A DNA stretch of 64,000 nt, taken from positions 3,490,215-3,554,214 of the forward strand of contig OX155973.1 in assembly GCA_944548615.1 (NCBI GenBank), read 5' to 3'. The first letter of the stretch is position 1; every line of letters starts with the position of its first letter. Below are positions 21,490 to 32,029 of the stretch, piece after piece. This stretch comes from Micropterix aruncella (taxonomy: Eukaryota; Arthropoda; Insecta; Lepidoptera; Micropterigidae). The notes under the pieces were generated by a model. The model searched no databases. It had not been told where the DNA came from and saw only the letters and a list, made by a program, of their open reading frames with translations. The position numbers were made by a program, and so were the translations under genes.

Positions 21490-22080
21490 AATGCCGCAAC
21501 CAGTAAATGAATCTTTCATTTGCAAAAGAGAGCACTGCGCATCATCAGGTAACGACCAGGACCTCATGTAAAGAATATTTCAGTAAGGCAAGTATAATTA
21601 CTATGTTTTCGGCGTTCATATTACTTCATATACCTACCAGTGCCAGTGCCATCAGTGCCATTATATAATATATCGATGTAGACAGCACCTCGCAGAAACT
21701 GTCAACATCGCAGAAACTGCGCAAAAATCATCGCAGAAACTGCGCATCGCAGAAACTGCCAACATCGCAGAAACTGCGGACATCCACTCGCACCATACCC
21801 GCGGTAGCTCTCTTTTATGCGTACCCCGAATACGACTGGCAAAAGTACATAAAAGCTACTTAGGTATACCTTAGCATTAAATTCTATAATCTACTCCCTA
21901 CAAATTTTAAACAGCTGGAGGACATAAAATTAAAAAAAACATCAATGAGATGCTGATAGGCCTCTCTGTCCATGATCTGGCCGAAATTGAGGGCCATGAC
22001 TTTTCAAATATTGTGCCCATTTAAATTACTAAAAAAAGTAAAGCCTTAATGTCGGGTTATTTTAATTGTTCTTATATCTG
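21490..22080 (+). mobile_element. LINE family J, C-terminal fragment (copy 5)
   Basis: Matches the coding end of the J copy at 33485-33905. The translation contains RIRLAKVQKSYL-like and GHDFSNIVPI-like blocks in shifted frames, ending at about 22024, followed by the start of the 3' UTR. It is cut near 22080. Confidence 0.65.
21688..21778. repeat. Expanded CATCGCAGAAACTG repeat
   Basis: Five copies of TCGCAGAAACTG with irregular spacing inside J copy 5. The sister copies at 33750 and 53060 have a single AGCAGAAACACC or equivalent here, so this is a local expansion. Confidence 0.85.
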
Positions 22081-22117
22081 TAATGTAGTCGGAGCTAATG
22101 GGCCCTTGCTGAGTTGT

Positions 22118-22322
22118 TAGAGTGCTCAATGCCATAGTTTGGAGTTACAATATCATCTACTACGGGCGAACCCAAACATTGATAATGTAAGTTTTTTTAT
22201 AAATGGGATTTCACCCTCACGGTTGAAAGGACGATTATATATTGTTAAACCTTCCTGGGGTGACGGGTTCGCCCGTAGTAGATGATATTGATAACTCCAA
22301 CCTATGGCATTGAGCACTCTAA
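22118..22322. repeat. Foldback containing the X-variant end
   Basis: The left arm GAGTGCTCAATGCCATAG through CTACTACGGGCGAACCC (22118-22176) is repeated inverted at about 22263-22322, with 86 bp between. The centre is the X-variant end in plus orientation. No coding content. Confidence 0.75.
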
Positions 22323-22330
22323 TACATACC

Positions 22331-23470
22331 ATTGATTATAGATATATTAATACTCTATATACTCAAGTGGAGCCCTCTTATTCTGTCTTTGGTAAGGAGC
22401 CCTAATTGCGACAAGCAATTCCGTTCCTCCTATATAGTTACTAGATACTTTCACTCGCTAATTACAATAAACTGCGGTCAATTTAATTAACCCAAGTCGC
22501 TTCGACCAATTAAACGCGCAATGAACAATAATTATTAATGATTTCAATTAAGTACCAAAAAATAAATAAATTCATTATTTTCCTCAGCAAAGTTCAGAAC
22601 CGCCAGGTATTTTTTTCCGAGAAAGCGACTAGATGGCGCTACGCGTTTTCTTACCTTTACCTGGATAGGCGTATTTAGTACTATGGCGTCAAGCGGTCAT
22701 GCGAGAAATTCTTTCAAGTGACTTGTAGGGCTGAAATTCATTCGATCGATCATCGATATTTACTCAATTTCGCTGGAGGCGTTTTCAGGGTTTCATACAA
22801 GAGTAATTGGGTGGGCTTCGCTGTCCATATATTGTCGTAGGTTTTCGTTGGAAGATATTGCTGAAGGCATTTTTTTATTATCTTTATACTACAGATTTTA
22901 TATTAGGTACAATTATTAGGCTTCCACTAAACTACTCGTGAAGTTGCTTCTACGAAGTACTGGTTGAAATTGACCGAAGTCCGAAGTACGTGACTACACT
23001 TTCATGCAATCTCGCGAGGAGCTCAGTCGCCCAGCGGCGACCGCACGTTATGGATAACGTTAAAGTGGGAGCTGCCGTTGCAATGTACACTCTCGCGTAC
23101 TATAACTACGTGCGTATTTATCGCTTACCGATTTTTTTTTTAAAATGGAGAAAAAGAAGATGGTTGATGACTACAAAACCCCATAACAGAACACGCGAAC
23201 TGAAGTGAGCTGAGTAGTGTAGTAAGTCGCTTCGTACTCGTGCCTCAAGCCCTTTGGCTCGGGCGCAAAAACCGACACCGGTCGGAAGTCGCCGAGGCGA
23301 AACGAGGATGTCCGAAGAGAGTCGAAGTGCGTCTTCACACTCTCGTCCTCGCCCAACTTCAATCGACTTTGCGAGTAGTGTAGTGGATGTTTTACACGTT
23401 CTCCAAGCCGCCTTTCCATATCCGTTTCTCTCCTTCCCCAGACTTTAAGCATTATGTATTTTTTGTTCTC
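22331..23470. other. Unassigned sequence with a GC-richer part at 22980-23450
   Basis: Open frames of 64-93 codons at 22990-23452 overlap on both strands. They show no domain, and the phrase AAAAACCGACAC is shared with 13092. It may be a diverged transposon terminus; no gene is called. Confidence 0.3.
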
Positions 23471-23712
23471 TTTTTAATTATTTATTTATTTAATTTAACA
23501 ATTCATTTACAAGTGCATAAGTATCACTAATAATCATATCAATAAAAAAAATATATAATTAAAATTAAAATTAAAATTAAACACTGCCGATATGAGCATT
23601 AGCATTTAAGTACTGCTGCTGCCCAACTAAGTGCCAGGACTTGTTCCAGGGCAGCTAGCTCTCTAGTTTTTATATCACATATATTCGGCAATGAATAAAA
23701 AAAAAAAAAAAA
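23471..23712 (-). mobile_element. LINE 3' UTR-like fragment
   Basis: The plus strand starts TTAATTATTTATTTATTTAA, the reverse of an A-rich LINE tail, followed by AT-rich sequence with CAGCAGCAG-like and GGCAGCTAGC parts. An A-run at 23698-23718 closes it. No coding part is left and the family is unknown. Confidence 0.4.
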
Positions 23713-24057
23713 AAAAAGGAAAAGAAATATATATATATATATTCCCGTCACCATTACAAATTATAACTAATAATCACTAACTAATGATCATAACTAATAA
23801 TCACTAACTATTGTTCTTTTTACTGCAACCATCTAAATACAAATTACTGTCGAAAAAAACTCGCTGCGTAACAAAACTCAGTTTTATATCACAGTATCGT
23901 AAAGGGTATTGAAAAGGTAAAAAGGTAGTTTTTTTTTTTGTTGGTAATATGAAAGTAACTGATTTAAAGATTTAAAGAAAAACTAAAGATTTTTCTTTGA
24001 CATTTTTAGAGCTATTTTACTTTTGAATTAAACATTTTTTTTAAATCTACATACCCG
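23713..24057. other. AT-rich sequence with short repeats
   Basis: A TA run (23730-23742) and a doubled ATAACTAATAATCACTAACTA block at 23763-23812. Nothing else is supported. Confidence 0.5.
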
Positions 24058-24290
24058 CTGGAATGCTAATACCACCGATCGGTGGTTTTTCCGTTGCGAC
24101 AACTCGCGGGCGGCCGATCTCCGTATTTATGCAATTATGAAATTATAGGGCGAAAAAAGTCGCCTTCATTGAATAAGCCAACATTATACATTAGTATGCT
24201 TGCACTAACAACCCCTGCAAAGAAATCTTGGAGGGTTGAAAACATGCCGTCGTGAGTTTCACTCCCATGGCTAGCTTTCTAAGCCTTAAT
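24058..24290 (+). mobile_element. Internally deleted relative of the RTE-like element at 39.2-39.8 kb
   Basis: AATGCTAATACCACCGATCG at 24064-24083 and GGTTGAAAACATGCCGTCGT at about 24235-24254, followed by CCCATGGCTAGCTTTCT, match in the same order the sequences on either side of the RT fragment on the minus strand at 39775-39120. The coding part is absent here. Confidence 0.55.
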
Positions 24291-25544
24291 CAGCACCCTG
24301 TTAGATACCATGATGTAACACTGTGCTTTCTTGAAACTGAGATTTTTGTTCAAGAGTAATTTGTAAAGGCGTTTTTTTATGAACAAGGTCACCTTTAGTG
24401 GACTCTTGATACATAAATAATATAAAGTTTTTGTACATTCGTGTATCGTGCTGCCATACCGCATCAAAGCGACCCTCTTTCTTACTCCGCTTACGGTGTT
24501 GCCACCCTATTATATAGCTATGACCATTCGATAGTTTACATGTTGATTATTTCGTACAGTTTAAAGTATGAGCAGTCGTAGATGGCGCCGGAGAGATGAC
24601 AAAGTGGTCTATTTTTAATCCAGTCGAGTCTGATAAATGATTTCAATCGGATCAATATACTGATTTCTAAACACTATGGCGTTTGTTTTTGAGTACGTCG
24701 GTTGGCAAGAAATTATCAAAAAAGTAAATGAAAAAGTATGCCACCCACTTATTTCCGAAGTTATCGTTCGGAATTTGTTTTTTTAATTATATAACAGATA
24801 TCACCTATGATAAAGATTACAGCCAAAATGAAACAAAGTCTGTGCTGTCATATTTTTTGGGAAATTAAGGTAAGATTAATATTGTTAATGATTCCAAGTT
24901 TACAGACATTTTAAGAGTTTGTAGTATGTCTACTAATAAATCCCCGACACAGACAATATGTGTAGTGGGGTGGTAAAATCCGAATAAACATTTAAAGGGT
25001 CACGGGGAAAAGTGATCAATGTATTTTTTTCTGAAATAGGATACTAATGCCACCTTGCGGCGTATTCTCAAACGAATTAAAGCATGCATTGATTTAAGAA
25101 AGAAAAAATAGTCTGCCTTTAATGAAGGGAGAAGAAAACGTGTGACGGGAAAGACTGATCAAGGTCCACCGTAACTGCGTGTCTGTATATGTGTTATTAC
25201 TAATCAATATTACAGAAAAACCAATGCATTGAAAAATAAAATTAATAAAAATATCATCTAGTAACTAGTACAAATAGAATGTCACGCAATATACTAGCTA
25301 CCATATAAGAATAAATAATGAATTGCATGTAATTTAAACGAATGAGGGTTGGCGGTAAAAATATCAAAATCTGGTATTATCGAATTAATGTTATATAAGC
25401 GCCGCAAATCACGCGCCAACAAGTTTCACCTCGTATGATAAGATGGCTCGATCGAGCACGAAGATAATTATTAGGTACGAAAAGATCCACCTTAGCTAGA
25501 AAGCTAGGGTTATCAGTTTTACTTCGAATCAGATTAAAAACAAG
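24291..25544. other. Unassigned AT-rich sequence
   Basis: No frame with recognisable content on either strand. Confidence 0.4.
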
Positions 25545-25803
25545 GACTTTCCGCTGGCATACTGATTAGGTCGCCTGCTCTTACATTGTTAGATTCCGGG
25601 TTCGGTTCCCGGTTGGTTCATTACGTTGGAATAAAATTAAATGAATTGCATTTGAATTCTGTCGATTGAATGCAATAACGACAAACACTTACACAATATG
25701 TTACATAAACATACATATAAACACTTTATAGAGTTGGTTGTAAGAGATTGTTGCATGATAATAAACCCGCCCATTGTGAAATTTCCAAATAAAGAGTAGA
25801 AAC
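25545..25803 (+). mobile_element. tRNA-derived SINE, copy 1
   Basis: The head resembles a tRNA: ACTGATTAGGTCGCCTG (A-box region) and GGTTCGGTTCCCGG (B-box region). The body matches 42172-42344: GAATGCAATAAC, GGTTGGTTGTAAGA, ATAATAAACCCGCCCATTG, ending AGTAGAAAC. Such SINEs are transcribed by RNA polymerase III and copied by LINE enzymes. This copy has a more degraded head than copy 2. Confidence 0.8.
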
Positions 25804-26010
25804 AAACATGTCAAGCATTTCATTTCTGAGGCAAATATAAATTATAACCAACCATGCCTGTGATAAATGCGGTCGGATACAAAAATGAATAATATCCGTA
25901 CTGCTTGAAGTCCAACCGCACCCTGAAATTAGGACTGTCTGACCACTGGCGACCATGTATCCTCATGAGAAGGCGAGTTCCTCCGCTGTTTGATCGATAT
26001 CGACTTATCG
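25804..26010. other. Unassigned spacer
   Basis: No supported feature; a short frame on the minus strand is not convincing. Confidence 0.35.
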
Positions 26011-26019
26011 ATAATTGTA

Positions 26020-26546
26020 TATCATAGTGTTCTCTCTAGCATCTTGCAAGCAAACGCGGCTGGGGGAATGGCTGGCAACGGTGAAGGCTGTCGCTTGCTC
26101 GCTCAGTTTGTTGTCGGTTTTCGTCGCCGTGTCGTCGCGTCGTTTTGTCGCCGTCCGTCCCTTGTTTTGTTTTGAAAAAAAACGAAACAGAATAACACAC
26201 TCCCTCACACTACAGTTATTCAATTACTGCCCCCCCCCCCTTTTTGAAATTTGACGCGAGTTCGTGCGGTTTGATTTTTAAAAAATCGCTAGTGCCGCGT
26301 TGCGATTTAAAAATCCGCCAGTGATGTTCTATTTTTAAAAATAAATAAATACGTCAGTGTTGTGAATATTGTTTTCGGAATTGAATTAAAAGTGCGGTGA
26401 TTTTGAAAGTTTGGCGATTTTGTTTCGGCTTTTGCGTGAAATATCGCGGTAACTGGTTTTGGGAGTAATCGCGCTACTGCCGCCACTTTCAAACATCTAG
26501 AATGCCTGCATTCCACAAGCGGATGATCATCTAAAAATGGACCAAA
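26020..26546 (+). other. Candidate host promoter, 5' UTR and first exon
   Basis: This is a repeat-free, CpG-richer stretch with no LINE, SINE or Helitron match in the window. It ends in CTAAAAATGGACCAAAGTAAG: an ATG at 26537 in a good context (AAAATGG), three codons (M, D, Q), then a splice-donor-like A|GTAAGT with the boundary after 26546. Several GTG-rich 5'-UTR-like phrases (AGTGTTGTGAATATTG) precede it. A long leader with a tiny first coding exon is common for large insect regulatory genes. No downstream exon is recognisable in this window, so the gene identity is unknown and the whole call is inference. Confidence 0.3.
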
Positions 26547-26728
26547 GTAAGTTTTTTTCAAACTTTAATAAAGAGTAAAGTAAGCAAATGTTAAACATTC
26601 AGAAATTATGCAGTCATTCCTATATAGAACCGAAATAATCGAAAAAAACATAAAATCAAACGAAATCAATTCATTGACTAAATTTATGCATGTATATGTA
26701 TGGGGTATCATTGATAATACAGGTGTGA

Positions 26729-26835
26729 TCTATACTAATATTACAAAGAAGTGATGTTTGTAAGTTTGTATGTAGAAGGTAATCTCCGAAACTACTTATC
26801 CGATTTCAAAAATTCGAACCAATCGCTACCTATTG
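26729..26835 (+). mobile_element. Helitron 5'-end fragment
   Basis: A|TCTATACTAATATTACAAAG starts at 26729 and is followed by TTTGTAAGTTTGTATGTAGA, ACTACTTATCCGATTTC and related phrases typical of lepidopteran Helitron 5' ends. The 3' hairpin and CTAG end are not found nearby, so it is truncated. Confidence 0.6.
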
Positions 26836-27019
26836 TACTGATACAGAAATTAATATTATTATTAATAATAAACGATTTATTTAAAAAAAAGGCAAGCTTA
26901 TTTCTAGATCTGGCAATATTTTGGAGCTATCTTGTAATAATTTGCGAACGTTATTTGCGGATAGTTACTAACTTTAGCTATATAAAAGAACAGTGTGAAA
27001 AAAATAAAAATATATGTAT

Positions 27020-27175
27020 AGTTCAAGAAGCAGAGACAAAAAAGTGCAAGAGTTTTGTAAAAGCTGATACATTCAGATCAGACAGCATTTTGGCCATATA
27101 ATGCTGGGGTAGTCAGCAGACCGGACATGTATGGAGTAATGCTGACGCCACGCGTTCTATTGTTAAGCAGTCTGA
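27020..27175 (+). repeat. Module shared with 12.2-12.6 kb
   Basis: AAAAGTGCAAGAGTTTTG, AAAAGCTGATACATTCAGAT and GACAGCATTTTGGCCATA resemble 12230-12310. It is a fragment of the same inverted-repeat family. Confidence 0.55.
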
Positions 27176-27510
27176 CCATTTGTTTCGAGTTCTTTATTGC
27201 GTCCACTGTCTACAGATGAATTTTCAGTTTTTTCCAAAACACTGGGGAACTAATTAAATATATGGTTAAAATACTATCCTCTTTTTTGGTAAAAATATCC
27301 GTTTTTTTGGTTTTGGTTAAATATATGGTTAAAATACTGTCCTCTTTTTTCTTACCTATACCGTATTGACCTAGACATCGTTATCGAAAATAGTTTTTTG
27401 AAAAAATGGCAATTATTTGACTCATTAGGCAGGGCAGGTCCCCAAGTAATATTAGCCTAGGGCCCCACAAACTCACGATCCGCCCTTGGCTATGGCAATT
27501 TATTATTAAA

Positions 27511-28214
27511 CTAGCTGACCCGTGCCCACTTCGTTGGGCGGTGAAACTTTTTACCTGTGATGAAATTATGAGTGTGGTTTGGTTAGTACTGAGTGCTATG
27601 ATTTATTTCCTGACTGCCAAAAGAAGGGTTATATTTTTACTGCATATGTATGTAATTGACGATAAATTTACTTATTTGTGGGTGTCTTCTTGTGAGTGTC
27701 TTATTGTGAGCGTATAATATCTGTAAAAGGGAAATTATATGCAGTAAAAAGGAAAGTCTTTTAAACACTTGAGACGATAAATTTACTTATTTTGATAAGA
27801 ATTCATAATTGTTGATAATATGACCAATAAACATGACTTAACGATGTAAATTATTTTTTAAATATAAAATACTACTTTTTGTGACTTAAATATAAAAATG
27901 AGACATATGCTGTCGCTGACTTTTTTGTAGGCATTATCAAGCTCTACAACTTTTCTCTGGAACTTAATCATATATCTCTCATCGGGCAGCGTTAGTTACA
28001 AACGTTTTCATTCGACCGCTTATTCTCCGATTTACTTTGCGAATCCGACTTCCAAGAAAAAGTCTTTTCATTTTTCGGATTAAGATATAGCCTATGACAC
28101 TCACAAATAACGTGGCTTTCTATTGGTAAAAGAATTTTCAAAATCGGTTCAGTAGATCCAGAGATTACTTCCTACAACGTCACAAACTTTACCTCTTTAT
28201 AATATTAGTATAGA
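27511..28214 (-). mobile_element. Non-autonomous Helitron, inverted pair member 1
   Basis: On the minus strand it starts TCTATACTAATATTATAAAG (28214) after A, and ends in a GCCCAACGAAGTGGGC hairpin, then ACGGGTCAGCTAG before T (27511). Insertion between A and T, a 5' TC, a short 3' hairpin and a CTAG end define Helitrons. At 704 bp there is no Rep/helicase coding, so it depends on an autonomous relative. Copy 2 at 30923-31629 is inverted. Confidence 0.85.
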
Positions 28215-28784
28215 TAATTTACGAACAAAAGAATAAAAATGCAAAAAATACATTAAAAATAAGTGAATACATAAAATTAGGAGGGGAAAATTAAAATGTC
28301 AGCGAATAAAGCTAAATCAGAATAAATATAGTAGGACTTAATATTTCGATTGAGGGAAGACGGCAAAAAAAAACATGGTTTACATGTTGTTTTTTATAGT
28401 TTTTTTTATAGAACGGCAACTCATAAGCAAGGAGCCAATATTATAAAGCTATTAACGGTAAAAATCTACCGCAACCTTGAAATTGACGAATGACTTTTCA
28501 AAATGAAACGTTATCAATACCTATTATTTATGTGCCGTTGTGTGAAACTGTAAAACGATTTCCTACTGTTAATTGCGCAGCTATTTTTATATTTTTAATC
28601 CATTTAATCTCATTTAATCTCTTCGATAAATTAGTGATTCACTGCGTAAGCCAGACACAACTACTTGTTTGTCTTCGTGAGTTAAAACTGGCTTGATTAA
28701 ATTTACAGCAATTCTACGAATCTCTCAATTTTTTTAATCATTCAAGACAAGGTGTAGTAGTTTTGTAGTTATAGTACTTTAAGT
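28215..28784. other. Unassigned AT-rich sequence
   Basis: No supported feature. Confidence 0.4.
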
Positions 28785-28896
28785 CGATGTCGTCGATGTA
28801 CTTTATAGTACTTATATAGTACTTTAAAGTACTACTATATAGTACGTTAAAGTATTACTTTATATAGTACTTTAAGTCGATGAGTCGATTACGTAA
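28763..28896. repeat. AGTACTTTA palindromic repeat cluster
   Basis: Repeated TAGTACTTTAAAGTACT-type words, each self-complementary, bracketed by AAGTCGATG at both ends (28776 and 28873). It could fold into alternative hairpins. Confidence 0.8.
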
Positions 28897-29498
28897 TATT
28901 CATTTAAGTAATGTTTTTATAGTTCAATAACATTATTCCATTTTATTCTATTCTATATTATAATCTATTATCTATTTATTATTACTATCATCGTTACTAG
29001 GATATTATGCTTATAGACATTGTTCTCTTTATTTAATCAGCAATTTTAATAATTTCGTAATTTTCTAATTGTCTATGATCCAAAAGTCATTTGTGTATTT
29101 GGCCTTTGAACTCTTTAATAATCTGCTAATGAGAATACGAAATTTAGAACCAAAAATATCAGAATATAGGGTTAAACACTGGATAATAACACATGCTATA
29201 TATAAGATAGACGATCTCGAGGTAAAAATTATTTCAATAACTTTAATATAGTTACATATTTATTATGGAAAATAATATCATATCTCTAAGATACCTCTAT
29301 TATTCTTACGTCAAAGAATACGAGGTAAACCTCGTAGTAAAAAGTTGATAGTTGGTTATTTATTATGATTATTGTCGTTCTACGCATGACATTAATGAGC
29401 ATTTATCTTTTATTATATCGGACTTTTGGTTATTTTTAGTATTATTTTTACTGATTTGAAAAAAAAGGAATTATGTGTTACATTTATATTTTTCTTTC
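28897..29498. other. Unassigned AT-rich sequence
   Basis: A 60-codon frame at 29069-29251 has no recognised domain. Confidence 0.4.
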
Positions 29499-29765
29499 AA
29501 TTCAATTCAATTCTTTATTGAGAAATCACGCAGTATTACAGTAATAACATTAAAAAAATGTATAATTACAGATTCACAACAAATAAAACCGGTTACGGAT
29601 TTCAATAAAATTACATAAATTACGTTTAAAAAAAACAACTTAATAAAACTAATGTACCTTCAATTTTAGTACTGCATAAGAGTCTAGTATTCAGGGTGTG
29701 TGTGTATGTGTTTGTGAGAGCGTGTTGAGCGTGTGGGTGTGGAGTGTAACCGTGTATGATAGCGT
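29499..29765 (-). mobile_element. LINE 3' UTR-like fragment with TTGAA-type tail
   Basis: The plus strand TTCAATTCAATTCAATTCTT is the reverse of a repeated GAATT tail, next to TTTATTGAGAAATCACGCAG, a common layout for the 3' end of an arthropod LINE. A GTGTGTGTGTATGTGTTTG tract at 29697-29715 lies in the same stretch. No coding part remains. Confidence 0.45.
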
Positions 29766-29992
29766 ATATAAAATATAATAATATTAATAATAATCAATAA
29801 AAAATTGATATAACGAATAGTCAGCTTATTGTATCGGTTAGGGTTTGATTTACGTAGAATTTGAAGTGATTATGGAATTATTAAACATATAAATACCATT
29901 TAAATGAATATTAAAAAGCTCACAGCAGCGTATGGGTACTCCATTCCTTGATGCATTAGTTTTTTTGATTTTGATCATTGTGTTTTAAACAA

Positions 29993-30605
29993 CGAAAGTT
30001 GTCAACTACAACGGGCGAACCCGTCACCCCAGGAAGTTTTAACGATTAGTCGTTCTATCTCCTGTGAAGTGAGCGCAGAAGACTTGGACAAACAGTCCAC
30101 CGTCTAGCTCCGCCACATGCCCGTAAGCGGCCAACGCCTTAACCGCGAGATAACCGGGTGTGTTACCCAGCGGGCTTACACTCACGCTCTTACTTTCAGT
30201 TGCGACCAGATTACTCCGGTCTCTCGATTGGTTACGAGTTCGAGGTCGCTTGCGCGGTCCTCTTCCTTACGAAGCGGTGAAACGGTGTATACCGAATCTA
30301 TCGCGGACCATGGCATCCTTTGCCCGGCTGTTCACCCAGGATCGGGTAGCCGATGGTCGTTTCAAGAGCAGTCGCCGTAAGGTCCGCAGCCATCCCCGCT
30401 CTATAGGAAACATTACTGCTTCCAGACTCCCCCGACTGTTAGAGTGCACAATCGATTGGCTTACGCCGCACGGTGCCAGAGCCCTACCCAGGCTCGCACT
30501 TCATGCGTGGAGGCCGCCGGATGGGTGTTGACCCGTGAGTGTGACTAACCCTGAACAGAATGAGTCTTCGTCGCCAACTCAGCAAGGGCCCATTAGCCCA
30601 TTAGC
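29993..30605 (-). mobile_element. Repeat X, complete copy with 14-bp target duplication
   Basis: TGTGTTTTAAACAA lies at 29979-29992 and 30606-30619, fixing a 613-bp unit. In the retroposon sense (minus strand) it begins GCTAATGGGCCCTTGCTGAG and ends in the hairpin ACGGGTTCGCCCGT followed by TGTAGTTGACAAC and a few extra bases. There is no poly(A). The plus-strand frame of 123 codons (30160-30531) is antisense to this direction; parts of it, such as ATRLLRSLDW and FARLFTQDRVADG, are kept in other X copies. The class is unknown; the duplications argue for LINE-driven copying. Confidence 0.85.
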
Positions 30606-30619
30606 TGTGTTTTAAACAA

Positions 30620-30922
30620 TTCGGATCATGACATTTCCAACTGTATTTGCAATTTTGGATGATTAAAAGACTATTGACTATTGAACTATTGATAATGCTC
30701 ATACCGATTATGAAAATTACTTAAATCAATTTATGTAGTCACAACTCTCATGATAGTTAATTTCCCATAATTGATTACATTACTGATAATATTAGACGCA
30801 ATGCCGTATACACGTGTAGGAATGTCTACCTACTGAAGTAGAATAAATTGTATTATATTGTATTGTGGTTGGTTGACTGGAAGATATAGTTATGTAGCAA
30901 TAAGTCCGCCATTTTACCTTAA
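30620..30922. other. Unassigned spacer between X and the Helitron
   Basis: No supported feature. Confidence 0.4.
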
Positions 30923-31629
30923 TCTATACTAATATTATAAAGAGGTAAAGTTTGTGACGTTGTAGGAAGTAATCTCTGGATCTACTGAACCGATTGTGAA
31001 AATTCTTTTACCAATAGAAAGCCACAATATTTCTGAGTGTCATAGGCTATATATTAATCCGACAAATGAAAAGACTTTTTCGTGGTAGTCGGATTTGCAA
31101 AATAAGTCGTAGAATAAACGGTCGAACGAAAACGTGTCTAACTATCGCTGCCTTAACGATGAGAGATATAAGATTAAGTTCCAGAGAAAAGTTGTAGAGC
31201 TTGATAATGCCTACAAAAAAGTCAGCGACAGCATTATGTCTAACTTTTATATTTAAGTCACAAAAAGTAGTATTTTATATTAAACATGTTTATTGGTCAT
31301 ATTATCCACAATTATAAATTCTTATCAAAATAAGTAAATTTATCGTCTTAAGTGTTTAAAACAAAAGACTTTTTCCTTTTACTGCATAAATAGTTAAAGA
31401 GATAATACGCTCACAAATAAGAGACTCACAAGAAGGCACTCACAAATAACGGTATTATAGTCAAATTGGCATGCAAATACATACATACGTATATATGCAG
31501 TAAAAATATAACCCTTCTTTTGGCAGTCAGGAAATAAATCATAGCACTCAGTACTATCCGAACCACACTCATAATTTCATCACAGGTAAAAAGTTTTACC
31601 GCCCAACGAAGTGGGCACGGGTCAGCTAG
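30923..31629 (+). mobile_element. Non-autonomous Helitron, inverted pair member 2
   Basis: Starts TCTATACTAATATTATAAAG after A at 30922 and ends with the hairpin GCCCAACGAAGTGGGC (31601-31616), then ACGGGTCAGCTAG (to 31629) before T. It is 707 bp and collinear with 28214-27511. No coding content. Confidence 0.88.
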
Positions 31630-32020
31630 TTGTGCAATAAAGAGAGTCCTATGATTATCAGAAGCCTTTTCGTAGTCGATGGATGGCTATCAAAAATTTG
31701 TGATTCGACTGAATCTGTTTTTATTTTTGTGATCCGGTGTGGCAATAGCGCGTCAAATGTTCTGTAGTATTATGCGCATTTTTATCAGTTTCGTTTGGGT
31801 AGAACAGTCAGTGGAAATGTCTGAAAGTGTACTACAATAGCTTCACTGCTTTTATAACACCTGTGTCAATAACGTGCAAGAGTTCGTTGTTCTAATGCTA
31901 TCAAGACTGACAGTCGTTTGTCAGTATTGGCGGTAAAGAAGCGTTGTCGTTGTGCGGTCGGTTACCGCGTGATCCTGTATTAGACCTTTCAAAAGTCTCC
32001 GAAAATCACAACTCACTATT
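31630..32020. other. Unassigned spacer
   Basis: No supported feature. Confidence 0.35.
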
Positions 32021-32029
32021 CAACTGCCT

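Noticed and set aside
21688..21778. CRISPR-like array of TCGCAGAAACTG units
   Set aside because: Units are too short, spacers irregular (0-10 bp) and the host is a eukaryote; it is a local expansion in a LINE copy.
23254..23452. A short arginine/serine-rich protein gene
   Set aside because: Overlapping frames on both strands, no domain, and the surrounding words recur at 13 kb, which suggests repeat origin.
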